Part shown: one piece after another, positions 13,118-23,864 of the stretch
How positions within the stretch are numbered: the stretch's first letter is position 1
Layout: the number at the start of each line of letters is the position of its first letter
Assembly (NCBI GenBank): GCA_027574665.1
Contig: CM050648.1
Span: forward strand, 136,090,175-136,154,174
Source: Rhynochetos jubatus
Taxonomy: Eukaryota > Chordata > Aves > Eurypygiformes > Rhynochetidae
Direction: 5' to 3'
DNA: 64,000 nucleotides
Translations under genes and position numbers: made by a program
The notes under the pieces: generated by a model
Databases searched by the model: none
Seen by the model: only the letters and a program-made list of their open reading frames with translations
What the model was told of the DNA's origin: nothing

Positions 13118-13626
13118 TGTGAGAAATGCTCATAGTTCAATAACTTCTGCTCAGGTAGGATCTCAGAGAAGCAGCATTTTATTGACAATTGGAATGGCAG
13201 GTGATCTCCCCCTCACAGGAGAGAAAGGGCATGCTTAACAGAATACATCCTAAATACCCTAGTTCCTGACACATCAGCCCCCTCCCCTGTTTCCTCACTG
13301 GCTGAGTACTCCAGGTTCACAGCCCACCCAATGTGGGTTTCTATACTTTTGTGCAACTTTTAAATTTTTTTATGGAAGATGCATTAGCACTTTGCTATGT
13401 CTTTGTTATATCTTATTCTGCAATTCTTTATCTTGTTCCCAACCTGTTATTTTTTAATGTTTTCATTGTGCTGAGGTGGTGATATTTCTTTTTTTTTTTT
13501 TTTTTTTATTTGACCTTGCCAATTAGCCCTTGCTCAGGATGGTTAAGAAAAACAGTTCATGAAAGCATATGATAAAACTCAGGCCTAGGACCCATCTGCA
13601 GAAACAAAGGAATTTAGCTTCTTAAA
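13118..13626 (-). mobile_element. Solo LTR, family B copy 2, nested inside CR1
   Basis: Starts TGTGAGAAATGCTC and ends TTTAGCTTCTTAAA (CA terminus mutated). It aligns over its full length with 3672-4187 and with the inverse of 41413-41904. Flanks are CGAT (13114-13117) and TGAT (13627-13630), a 4-bp duplication with one change. Joining the flanks restores the CR1 sequence. It carries a T19-20 tract near 13489-13508. Insertion therefore post-dates the CR1 copy. Confidence 0.9.
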
Positions 13627-13997
13627 TGATTTTGGGGGACCCAGAGGTGGACACAGTACTGAAGGTGGTCTCTCATGAGAGCAGAGTAGAGAGGGATAAT
13701 CCCCTCCCTTGACCTGCTGATCACGCATCTTTCGATATAGCCCAAGACAGGGTTGGCTTTCTGGGCTGCAAGTACACATTGCTGGCTCATATTGAGGTTC
13801 TCATCAACCAACAACCCAGGTTCTTCTCAGGGCTGCTCTTGATCCGTTCTCCACCCAGCCTGTACTTGTGTTTGGGATTGCCCCAACCCGGGTGCAGGAC
13901 CTTGCATTTGGCCTTGTTGAACTCCATGAGGTTGGCAGAGGCCCATCTCTCCAGCCTGTCCAGGGCCCTCTGGATGGCATCCCTTCCCTCCACCATG
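13627..13997 (-). mobile_element. CR1 LINE, ORF2 C-terminal part (continuation of 12645-13117)
   Basis: Translated on the minus strand it gives the CR1 ORF2 C-terminal segment, for example [20 protein letters not shown] and [20 protein letters not shown], with frameshifts between blocks. The 5' truncation point is near 13997, where the CR1 match stops at CCCTTCCCTCCACC. Degenerate and non-coding. Confidence 0.95.
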
Positions 13998-16089
13998 TGT
14001 TTTTGCTCTATTGTGTTCCAGTACAGTAGTTAAGTTTTGTGCCGTTGTACTAGCAGTCTTCATATCTATTTTAATCTTTGCAGGGAGTTTGAAAGAGACA
14101 GAAGCAGCAGTTGGTCATCAGAGCAAAGACATGACTGCGGAGGAGGAGAGATAGAGGAGCTGCCTCTTAGAGATGTGGTTACCAGATAAACTGGAATTTT
14201 AAACCTAAGTTTTGCTGCTTTAGACTGCAGCTTATCACTACAGAACAGTCTAATTGTACTTTAAATGGGGAAAAGAAATAGAATTTGCTTAGAAAATTCT
14301 GCATATGAAAATAGTGAAAAGAAAAAAATCTGAGTAGTTCTTCAGGTATTTTCCTTTGTGTCCATCAAGGTCTTGTAGAAAACTGTTGGAGGTCTTGTTT
14401 TTAACTCTAGTTTTGTTAAAGGCATATAAAACTCCACATGTAATGGAGGGATTCATGGAAATAAAACCTGACATTTTTGAGAATACACCTCCCCTGGTTT
14501 TGTGTAGACTGGAAGGATAAATGATGTGAATCTCTAGTCTTAGGGAAAAGGTTCAAAAGGGCATCAAAAGTTCATGTAGTCTATCTTGATTTTTTTTCAA
14601 AAGCAGGATCAACTACATTTCTGTTGCTCATGTTTGACCATTTTTTTTGATTATTAGGGAGAAAGTTTGCAGTCTCTTTTTTCACTATGCTTATTGCAAG
14701 AGGATTTAATTTAATATCTAACCTAATCTTCCCTATGTAGGAGGAATTTACTGTTTATAGTGAAGGTAGAGGACCTAATTCTCTCCACCTCCATAACTGC
14801 TTTTAAAAATATTTGGATATTCTCAGTCTTGTCCTTTCTATCAAAAATTAAAGATGCTCTGTTTTGGTGTGATGTGGGCTGTTGTGGTTTTTTGTCATTG
14901 TTTAGTTGGGTTGTTTGGTTGTGGGTTTTTCTTTTTAACTGAGTAATGTTTTCTAGATTGGTTGTCTTTGGGCTTTCTTGTCAGGTTTACATCTTCCTTC
15001 TGACATCCAAGAGGTGATACTACAAGTTGGGCCTTGTCAGTGGTCTGTAAATCCAGTTAATTTCTTCATGTGTTTTAGGGGGGCAGTATTTGACAGTGTA
15101 TTACTGTAGCGCAATATATTTTTTTTTTTTCTAATCAGGTATACATATGCCCTGTGATTTGCTTTTGTTCCAAATTTTCATCAGTAAATTACCTAACCAA
15201 AAAGTTTATTCCTCTTTTTCTTTTTGATCTTCTCCTTTTTTTGAGCGGATACAAGTTAGGACAGTGTCATAGATCAAGTAATCTAAATATTTACAGGCGG
15301 TTTGCTTATGCATATGGTACTTAGAGAGAAGCACAGATTTGGAGACTGTCTAAATGTAACATTGCCTGTTTCTCTGAGCATCACTCCCAGAGGTGCAGTA
15401 CCTAGGAGACAAAATGATCCTTCAAATAGCTCATTGTAAAAATAAATGTGCAGGTCTCACATGATGAAGAAAAGGTTGCTTGCAGTTTTGTTCCTCATAC
15501 CCTAAGTAATTTAACTAAAAAGTTTAGAAATTTTTATGCAGTGCTTTTTTGTATTTCTGGGGTTATGCAGCAGAACTGTTTTTGTATGCCTGTATATTGG
15601 TTCTTAGTGTTGCAATACTTCAGTTTGTAATAATAGTAATTAAAAAGTTTCTTGTTACTGAACTTTCTAGAAACTTGAGTTCTGCAATGTTCAAGTTTGA
15701 CAACATTAAGTTAAAATAGATCCATTTCTTGGGTCAAATAAATACTCAGGTAAGTATGAAACATGTTTTCATCTCCTGAATGCTGTATGTATATATTTTT
15801 ATTCATAACATGTGTTAGTGGTCAGCCATAAGTCACTTCGTGGGAATGCTTGTCAGGTTTTGTGTTTAGAAATCACTAATAATAATCACTCAAGGACCTG
15901 TATCTTGCTGTGAACTACCTTTTAATAGGGCTCTTGAAAGCTGAAGTTGTAGATGTTGCCCTTAGTGCTGTGTTTTTGCACGGTTAAGTTGAACTCTTTG
16001 GTAATTCCTGGTAACCTTATTGAAGGGAAGAGTCAACTTTGGGCTTTTTCATGAAAGAAAGGGGGGGAAAAAAAAAACCCTTCACGCAC
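13998..16089. other. Intron sequence upstream of the internal promoter
   Basis: AT-rich with T-runs (for example near 15119-15130) and a GT-rich stretch at about 14880-14935. No gene or known repeat recognised. Confidence 0.6.
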
Positions 16090-16296
16090 TCTTTCTAGCA
16101 GGTGCGTGCTGGATATTGCCTGGGGGCAGCAGCAGAGCAGCAGTAGGATCACCCAGGTTTAAACCAGAGGCAAAGGGCCCGTCACCCCGCCGTGGCGGGA
16201 GGCGGGGGCGCAGGAGCGCAGGGCGCGGTGACAGCCCCGCACCAGCCGCCGCTCATTTGCGGCCTCCTCGGTGTCGTTTTAAGTTGGTGCCGTTAG

Positions 16297-16327
16297 CCAA
16301 TGGGGCTCCGCCCGCCCGCTGACATCA
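16297..16327 (+). promoter_or_regulatory. CCAAT box, GC boxes and CRE/AP-1-like site cluster
   Basis: CCAAT (16297-16301), CTCCGCCCGCCCGC (16306-16319) and TGACATCA (16320-16327) sit within 31 bp. This is a typical arrangement for NF-Y, Sp/KLF and ATF/CREB-type factors. Motif identity is direct; factor binding is inferred. Confidence 0.65.
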
Positions 16328-16388
16328 CGAACCAGCCAGTTCCCTCCAGCTGCAGAGCGCTTCAGTTTCTGTCTTTTTTTAAACTAAA

Positions 16389-16412
16389 ATGGAGGCTGGT
16401 TTCTTGCCTTAA
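16389..16412 (+). promoter_or_regulatory. Upstream ORF of 7 codons in the short-isoform leader
   Basis: ATG at 16389 has A at -3 and G at +4, a strong initiation context. It encodes seven residues (MEAGFLP) and stops at TAA 16410-16412, 31 nt before the main ATG at 16444. If the transcription start is upstream of 16389, scanning ribosomes would meet this frame first, so it could dampen translation of the short form. Whether it is in the mRNA depends on the unmapped start site. Confidence 0.55.
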
Positions 16413-16443
16413 GGAATACATTGCCTTGCCTGCTGGAGCCTAG

Positions 16444-16537
16444 ATGTTGACATGTAACAGAGCTGGCAGCAGGATGGTGGTTGACGCAGCCAATTCCAAT
16501 GGGCCGTTCCAGCCCGTGGCCCTATTGCATATTAGAG
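16444..16537 (+). CDS. PPP2R5C: PPP2R5C alternative first coding exon (short isoform)
   Basis: It encodes 31 residues beginning [20 protein letters not shown] and ending LLHIR, plus one G. This is nearly identical, as I recall, to the human gamma N-terminus that begins the same way. The donor is AGAG|GTGAGT at 16537/16538. The exon splices in phase to 38736, completing Asp32. The start is supported by an in-frame TAG directly before the ATG (16441-16443). The ATG context is weak (T at -3, T at +4). A second in-frame ATG (Met11, 16474) has A at -3 and G at +4, so an N-terminally shortened product starting MVVDAANS is plausible. There is no splice acceptor upstream, in keeping with a first exon driven by the CpG-rich promoter. 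Confidence 0.95.
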
Positions 16538-19500
16538 GTGAGTTAATTGTGCGTGAGAGTGAATCGCGACCCTCTGCCGAGCTAATAAATGGCTATTGTG
16601 GTGCTCGGATAAGGGGAGCAGGGAGGCCTTCGTAGCCTGGTCCCTTTCGGTGTGTTGCAGCTGCAGTAAAACCAGCCGAGCTCGAGACCTGTTCGCTATT
16701 AAACGCGTGTCGGGAAGATTGAAGGATTCGCAGAGCCATTGCATTACAGAGTTAAAAGCAGGTTTTACTGCTCTCTGCCGTAAGGCTCCCATCCCCCTTT
16801 CAAGCTGTGCTGATGTCAAAGGATGTGAAGTCACTACCCCAGAAAGGTACTGAGTGGGGGAGGGAAGAGCCAAGTTACCGCTGTACAGTTTCTATAGAAT
16901 AAGGGCAGACGGGTGGTGTGCTTCAGAGCCTTTTTTTGTGTGAATCCTTCAGCTAGAGCTCCTGCAAAACCCACTGCAGCTTGTGAAAGGATTGGAAACG
17001 TTGCTGGGGAGGAAGGGGGGGAAGAGATGTGACATTTATTATGAAAATATCGTTTATGTATTCAGAAAGCATTTCCTAGAAGAGATGCGGCTCGTTTTAA
17101 CAAGTGAGCTCTTATGTGCCTGTCGCTTTGTGCAGCTCTGAATGTTGGATTTCTTCATGGAATATGTTCTTCTGGGATTCCAGACTTAGTGCATTGCAAA
17201 TATGCGTTTTATATAATTCATTGGGAAAACTGATGTTGCTGTGACTCACTTGCGTGATACTGAGTGTGTGTGTCTTGTTCTGTATTTTTGCAGTTTGTAG
17301 AATGTTGTATTGCTGTGGGGCTTTTTGTGTATTTTTTTAGCTGGCTGTTAACCAACCAAAGCTTTTTTCTTTTTTTAAATGCTTCCCTTAAGGTGGTTTT
17401 GGCTTAGAACTTTCTGTGAAAGCAAAACCTGTATTAGAGGGGTCTGCACACCTTGAACAATGGCATTTATATGCAACAAGCACAGCTGATACTGTTCTTA
17501 AAATTACCTTTGCTTCTCAGCTTTCACTGGTGTAGGCTGGATGTTAGTACTGAAAAGAGTATTTTTTTCATTCAATTTCCATACACTGAAAAAATTTTGC
17601 TTTGAAAGTTTTTAAAAAAAAAAAAAACCCCAACTCTTCAGGAATCCTGTTCCTTTAAGCAGTAGGACTGGCCTTCATGTATTAAGAAATCAAAATTTCT
17701 CTTTACCTTTTAAAAAAGCCATGTCCTTCTCTGTCGTGAGACTGGATGTATTCTAGAAGACTCTAATTTGGGTCTGTGAGTGGGGGGGAAATGTGATAAA
17801 ATTCCGTTGAGTTAGAATAGGGCTGTGCTTGTTGTCAAGGGAATATAAATGCGACCGCCTGACCTGTAGACAGGCCTGTGCTTTTCACACGGAGCAAATT
17901 ACCTTAATTCTCTGAAAGATGCTGCTTTTTGAAAGGGGAAAAGCACCATCTTTTAAAGGTACAAATCAGGAAAACAAAGCTTGGAATCGGAATGATGAAA
18001 TGTTGTAATGATGAACTTAATGATCCTTTGTCTCAGTACAATAACAAGGTTCTTGTCAGTGAATTTATTATCCCTATTGCTGCTCCAATCAAATACATAA
18101 TTCTGAAAATTTAAGAAGCACTTCTGAAATTTACTTCCCTAGGATCTAAATTTTGGGTGCACTGGGTAATACAGTAGTGAAGTAGAGGTTAAGGGGTTTT
18201 GTGGTTTGGTTTATGGGCTTTTTGTTTTTTTAATGGGTGATGAGAGTGGACTTTCTTGTAAGCAATTAAGGAATAACTAGGAGATTGTTTTAAATTTTTC
18301 AGGTGGTAGGAAGTAAGATGGGTCTCTGGTACTATATCCCAGAGGATTTTCTTCTCACTGGGAGAGGAAAAGTGTATACATGTGTACAGAAGTTGCTTTG
18401 GTTTTTTGTGTGTACCTCATCTTGCTAGTCAGATGTAACAGATGTTGTCAGTACTAATCTGGTACTCCAGAATAAAGCCTGTCAGAACAATACATATGAA
18501 ATTAATAGCAGTAAAAATTAACTGGTATCTCTGAAGCCTAATGATACATGTTTACTGTTTGTCACAATCCATGCTGCTTTTACAGTTGACCTCTTACATC
18601 ATCTGTTGCAGTATAGGATTAAATTGGTAGAAGTACTCCTCTCTGCAGTTCCAAGAGCTAGTACTTCAAAGAGGACGAGGGGGTACATGGCCCACAGTTG
18701 TTTCTGGTAGATATCGTTTGTCGTAATAGAGAAGATATCTATCTAAAGCAATACATAATTGCTTTATCACCACTTTCACATAATCTTTAAAATTTTGAGA
18801 TGGTGTATTGTATTTTATTTTAGTTTTTTATTGTAGCTAGCATATTCGGCCTTAATCTTATTTAAAAAAAAATAATCTGTGAAGCCTTATGGACTACACT
18901 ATCAGGACTTTTTTAAAGTGAGGTCTAAAGTACTTACTGTAACTAGATTTTTAGGGAGTATGTAATGTTTGCAGAATTAAAAGGAAATCTTCTGCCCTGA
19001 CATGGCATGTGAGCTTTTTCCCCTTCCTCCTGTCCCTCCTGAGCTGCAGACAGTTTTAATGTCTGGGCTACTTACAACTTTGCTAAAAGAACACAGTTGG
19101 AAAAATAGATGCAGGTGTCTTTTTAAAGTGGTGTACCAAGTCTTGTGAACAGGAGATAAGGATGTCAGAATTTTACTGAGTGCTGTGGGTGTCACTGGTA
19201 TCTGCACCATCCCCACTAAGGAGGAGCAGTAGGGATTTGTTGGATAGGAGGTGTCCAGTCCTCCAGCAGTTCATTTGGCTGTCGGTGCTCAACGTCATTT
19301 GGATATGGTGCAGCTGTCTAATCTTGAGTTAGATTGCTGGGGAAAGAGCTGTGAGAAGGCTTATCAGGATTCCTCTTTCACTTGGGAGTTGTCTTTAAGT
19401 TCAGGCCCCTGGCCTTGGTCATTGCCTCAGCTAGGTTGCAGCTGTGTGATTGTCCAGCTATGTGCCTTGCTGATCTGGATCCCGGTGTGTTGACTGCCTG

Positions 19501-21788
19501 TGTTGGTGTGGACATGTTCAGTGGCTGCTGGACTGTTGGCTGACCCTGATCGCTGTCAGCACCCCTGCTCTCCTTTCTGCATTCAGGTACTGTGAGACTG
19601 TGCCCTTTGTCACAACCGTAGGCTGTTGGCAGTTGTTCAAGACCATTGTGTAGAAAACAGGTCTGCAGAAGGTGACTTTGGACCCATTGCTGGAAAATAC
19701 CAAGCACCAAAAGAGCCTAATCCACACTGCACGGAAGTGGTGCAGAGCCATTACTGTATGTTGTGGGTGTGTGCTGAAAGCACTGGCTCAGTGAGAGTGC
19801 TTGGCCTGCTGGGGTAGTGAGACATTGGCCATTCCACCCGCAACAGGATTTCCATGAGATCTGAGTTATCCTACTGCTGCACTGATCTTTCTAGAGTACA
19901 AAGGTAGTGCATAATGGTCAGCTGAGCTGCTTGTCACTGGTTATCATGGTGAATGGAAAACTTACCTTGTATGGGAACAATCCAAAGCTTCCAAGAAAAC
20001 GAGAGTTTCCATTTGAGCTGCTAGTATGGCCACAGAATAACTCTTCTAGTTTGTGATCCTGGCTAAGAGACTCGAGCTGTGAAACAAATGGTGTAGCCAA
20101 AGCAACTGGTCGTGGGGTATCTGCATGGAGAACTCCCAAACGCCATTAGGACAGCACAGAAAAGAGGGCTATTAGGGATTATGGATTTAAGGTTTTTGCA
20201 ACAGGTAGGGAAACAGAGCTGGATGGTGTTTTCAAGACGTCTTTGTCCTTATGGAGCCCTGCTGGCAGCAAAACCCCTAGGGTGATGGAAGTGCACTTAA
20301 GGCCCTTACAAGAGGATCCACATAAGTGAGATGAGGCCTGGGGGAAGGGAGCAGGACCTCTTGATTTCCATCTCAGCACTTCAAGCAAAGAAAGCATCTG
20401 TAAAAGCAGCATGAATTAGGGCAAGTAGTAAACATTTGTCGCTAGGCTTCAGAGTTACCAGTTCATATTTACTGTTGTGAGTTGTCTTGCTGAAAACTGT
20501 AGCTGTAGTACAGAGAGCAGTGACAGATAGAAAATAATCATAATTCATTCTGTAAGCAGATTATAAATGTTTAGTCATTTGAGGGGACGGACATTTTTCA
20601 TTAGGAATACAGTAAAATACTGTTAAGAAAAATCTCTTAATAGTGTTTTATCAGTATGTAGAAGTAGTCCAAATACCGTGTTTTTATGAAGTCAAGACAG
20701 ATATTTGAACACAATAGAGGTAAAACTCTGATGTGCGATGGCAGAGCTAGCAGAATATAGAAGTTACTTAGTGGTTTAGCTGCTGACTGACTGGGACTGT
20801 CCATGCTTTTCAAAAATGTTTTTTATGATGTTTTGCAAGACATACTGAAAGTTGTGTGGGAAGGAGGGTGAGAACACTCTGATCCTGTGTTAACTCAATC
20901 TGATGCGTCCTGTAGGCCGTAACCTCTGTCAGCTATCTTGTCTATCTTCCTTCTCTGCCTTCTAGAGCAGCAAATTTTTTTTGGACAGCTTTCACTTTGT
21001 CATTATTTAAGTTAGAGTTTGGAAAGGTGCTTAGACTTTTTTCAAAGATGATGTAAGTGGTGTTAACTTTGTTCATTCTGTGTGCTCCTTGTATGTGTTA
21101 ATCTTGAGTAAGGGATCATGGAAGGTAGTCCATATTCTGTCTTCACACAGTACTTGTCTACAAGGCTAAAAATGTCAGTGTTATACTTTTTTATGATGTA
21201 AATATCTGTCAAGCATGCAGATTTCTGTATACTCAGTGTGGTGAAAAGTCATTGTTGGGTTAGGTACTTGCATAGCATCACCTGTCAGTGGTGTTTTGCC
21301 TGAGCTTGGGCCACCTTTGCTTTGGAGCTGAAAGGTTACCTGATCACCATGAATTACTGTCAGGTTCTTAAAGCAACCAAAGGGTATCTAGCTACTGCAA
21401 GGTATGTTTCTGCTTTATATTTTCAGACTTGGTTATGAAAGGTCAAATCCCTTTTGACAATGTCTAAAAAATAGGGAACAACTTTTAAGTGAGCTGCATA
21501 TTGCATTTAAACCTGAAGTATGCAATTTATTTTGTAAAGGAGAAAAGCTTAGCACTTTGATTTTTAGAAAGAACCCAGCATGTGTTTCTTTTTCTTGAAA
21601 AATAATTCACCTGAAGATACTTCTGTCTAACCATACTTGCCAAAAAAACATGAAGGCTCTTGCTTTGCAGGAGGAGAAAAATAAATATCTGTTTTGTAAG
21701 TAAATGGAAGCAAAGGCCAAAGCTCACCCTTCAGAAGTCATACAGACCAAATTCAGCGTGCAGAACAGTATCCATTAATCTCGTGATG
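16538..21788. other. Intron 1 (short form), proximal part
   Basis: CpG-rich to about 16740, then ordinary AT-rich intron. A moderately GC-richer stretch at about 19240-20410 contains several minus-strand frames of 60-110 codons, none with a domain I recognise. No CR1 or LTR sequence seen. Confidence 0.6.
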
Positions 21789-22192
21789 AACAAAAGGAGA
21801 CTGAAAGAACTGGGTTTGTTTGACCGGAGGAAGGGAAGGCTAAGGGGAGAGATCATGTCTTCAACTAACTGATGGGAGGCCAAAGAGGACAGAGCCAGGC
21901 TCTTCTTGGAGACCCACGGTGATGGAGTGAGAAGTAACCGGTATGAATTGCAGCACAGGAGATTGCAATTGTATACAAGGAGAAAAAAATTTCACCGTAG
22001 AAATGGTTAAATGCTGGAACAAGATTCCAAAAGGGGCTGTGAAATCTCTGTGCCTGGAGGTAGTTAAAATTTGACTGTACATTGCTGTGAGCAGCTGGGT
22101 TTATGTAGTTCACCCTGCTTTGAGTAGAGTATTAGACTGGCAGAAGTGAGATGGTCCCTTCTGGTGAAAATTATTCTGTGATTCTGTCATTC
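21789..22192 (+). mobile_element. CR1 LINE 3' fragment, older subfamily
   Basis: The blocks follow the CR1 3' region: GAAAGAACTGGGTTTGTTTG, an AGGGAAGGCTAAGGGGAGA block, a GGCCAAAGAGGACAGAGCCAG segment, then CACCCTGCTTTGAGTAGAG. The end is ATTCTGTGATTCTGTCATTC, the CR1 terminal octamer repeat. Divergence is higher than in the other copies, so this is an old insertion. Confidence 0.85.
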
Positions 22193-23057
22193 GTTATTGC
22201 ATGTGGGACCAACAAATGTCAGGCCTTACAGTCACTTTTGATATTACAATTTTGAAATTGATATTATATAAATTTTAATGTACTTTTTAAAATTCAAAGA
22301 GCAATATTTATATTGTAAACTTTTTTCTTCTTTTCCCTTTGGTTGCTAAGGCAGACTTTTTAATATATTTGGTGCCTGCCCGCCTATTCATAGTACTTTT
22401 ACCTCTGTCTCGACTCTCAGGTTTTGGTGTTAACGGTGTCTTAAATGATTCTTATCATGGTTTTGCAAACTGTTAAAGATGGGTGAAACATACAGTATTG
22501 AAAACATTGGCACAATAAAAGGATGTTTTGTTCATTTCTTAATACTCTCTTAGGAGCTCAGCAGTAGTAAAAAAGAAATTGTGGCAGGTATGTGTGTTTG
22601 GAACATCCATAACTACGAGTTACTAAGTCTGAATAAGCTAGAACTCATAAATGTACAGAGTCAGCTATTTCTTTATATTTCCTTACATTTATCGGCTTTT
22701 GGAAGAATCTGAGAGATTGACTTCATTTGCTCAATATCATGAGATTTTTTTCAGTAGCTCTTTTTTAAGAACCTTTAAACTGACAGTGAATACAACATTA
22801 ACAAACTGTGTGACCTTGCTATTTATCTTGTGTGGTGTTTATGAAAATGTTGAACAGTGTTAACTTCTACCGCAGATACATGTTTCTGGTAATCATCTTG
22901 CATTATAAAAATCATTATGTTAAAAGGCTAAAAATCCAGGCGTAATTGTCATTTTACCAATTTTCTAATACTTTTCAAGAACCCAATAAAGTTGAAGCAT
23001 AATTTCCTTTGTATGTTCTCAGTCTGCCTTTTTTTGGCTTACAGAAGGTGAAAGCAT
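22193..23057. other. Intron sequence, nothing recognised
   Basis: AT-rich intron between two CR1 copies. No motif-bearing frame. Confidence 0.6.
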
Positions 23058-23864
23058 GGGGGCAGGTAGCTTGGGAGGAATATAGAGAGATTGTCTGAGC
23101 AGCCAGTGATCAAGTTAGGAAAGCTGAAGCCCTGATAGAATTAAATGGGTCAGGGCAATCCCACGCACAAATACAGGCTGGGTAGAGAGTGGCTTCAGAA
23201 CTGCCCTGAGAAGGATTTGGGGGTACTGGTGGATGAAAAGCTGGGCATGTGCTGGCAGCCCAGAAAGCCAACTGTATCCTGGGCTGCATCAGGAGAAGTG
23301 TGGCCAGCAGGTTGAGGGGAGGGAATTCTCCCCCTCTACTCTGCTCTCATGACACCACACCTGGAGTCCAGCTCTGGAGCCCTCAACATAAGAAGGACGT
23401 GGATGGGTTGGAGCAAGTCCAGAGGAGGCCACGAAGATGCTCAGAGGGCTGGAGCACCTCTGCTATGGGGACAGGCTGAGAGAGTTGGGCTTGTTCAGCC
23501 TGGAGAAGAGAAGGCTCTGGGGAGACCTTACAGCACCTTCCAGTACCTGAAGGGACTACAGCAAAGCTGGGGAGGACTTTTTACAAGGGCCTGTAGTGAC
23601 AGGACAAGGAGTAAAGGGTTTAAATTGAAAGTGGGTAGGTTTAGATTGGATATCAGGAAGAAGTTCTTCCCGGAGAGGGCAGTGAGGCACTGGAGCAGGT
23701 TGCCCAGAGAAGCTGTGGATGCCCCATCCCTCAAAGTGTTCAGGGCCAGGCTGGATGAAGCTTTGAGCACCCTGGTCTAGTGGAGGGTGTCCCTGCCCAT
23801 GGCAGGGGAGTTGGAACTGGGATGATCTTTAAGGTCCCTTCCAACCCAAACCATTCTGTGATTA
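23058..23864 (+). mobile_element. CR1 LINE, internally deleted copy
   Basis: The first about 90 bp (23058 to about 23148) match the CR1 region before the reverse-transcriptase core (GCTTGGGAGGAATATAGAGA, AGGTTAGGAAAGC-type block). At about 23145-23155 this joins the ORF2 C-terminal region (AATCCCACGCACAAATACAG), and the element then runs colinear to the 3' end (CCATTCTGTGATT). The translation includes [20 protein letters not shown] and later RHWSRLPREAVDAPSLKVF, with frame changes. The reverse-transcriptase core is missing. Confidence 0.9.

Larger units (their letters stand above)
16090..16440 (+). promoter_or_regulatory. PPP2R5C: CpG-rich internal promoter and 5' UTR of the short PPP2R5C isoform
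   Basis: From about 16170 the base composition changes abruptly to GC- and CpG-rich, in contrast to both flanks, and CpGs stay frequent to about 16740. The core holds GC-box-like sequences (16200-16209 and 16306-16320), a CCAAT box at 16297-16301 and TGACATCA, a CRE/AP-1-like site, at 16320-16327. No TATA box is evident. Together with the first coding exon immediately downstream, this indicates a CpG-island promoter; transcription probably starts between about 16330 and 16390. The start position is inferred, not seen. The 100-codon frame at 16020-16322 is a product of the GC-rich composition, not a gene. Confidence 0.82.

Noticed and set aside
16020-16322. 100-codon frame over the CpG-rich promoter
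   Set aside because: Arg/Pro/Gly-rich product of GC-rich promoter DNA; it lies upstream of the likely transcription start and has no known homologue to my knowledge.
16532-16873. 113-codon minus frame opposite the first exon donor
   Set aside because: Open mainly because CpG-rich DNA has few stops; no splice or promoter logic on that strand beyond possible divergent transcription.
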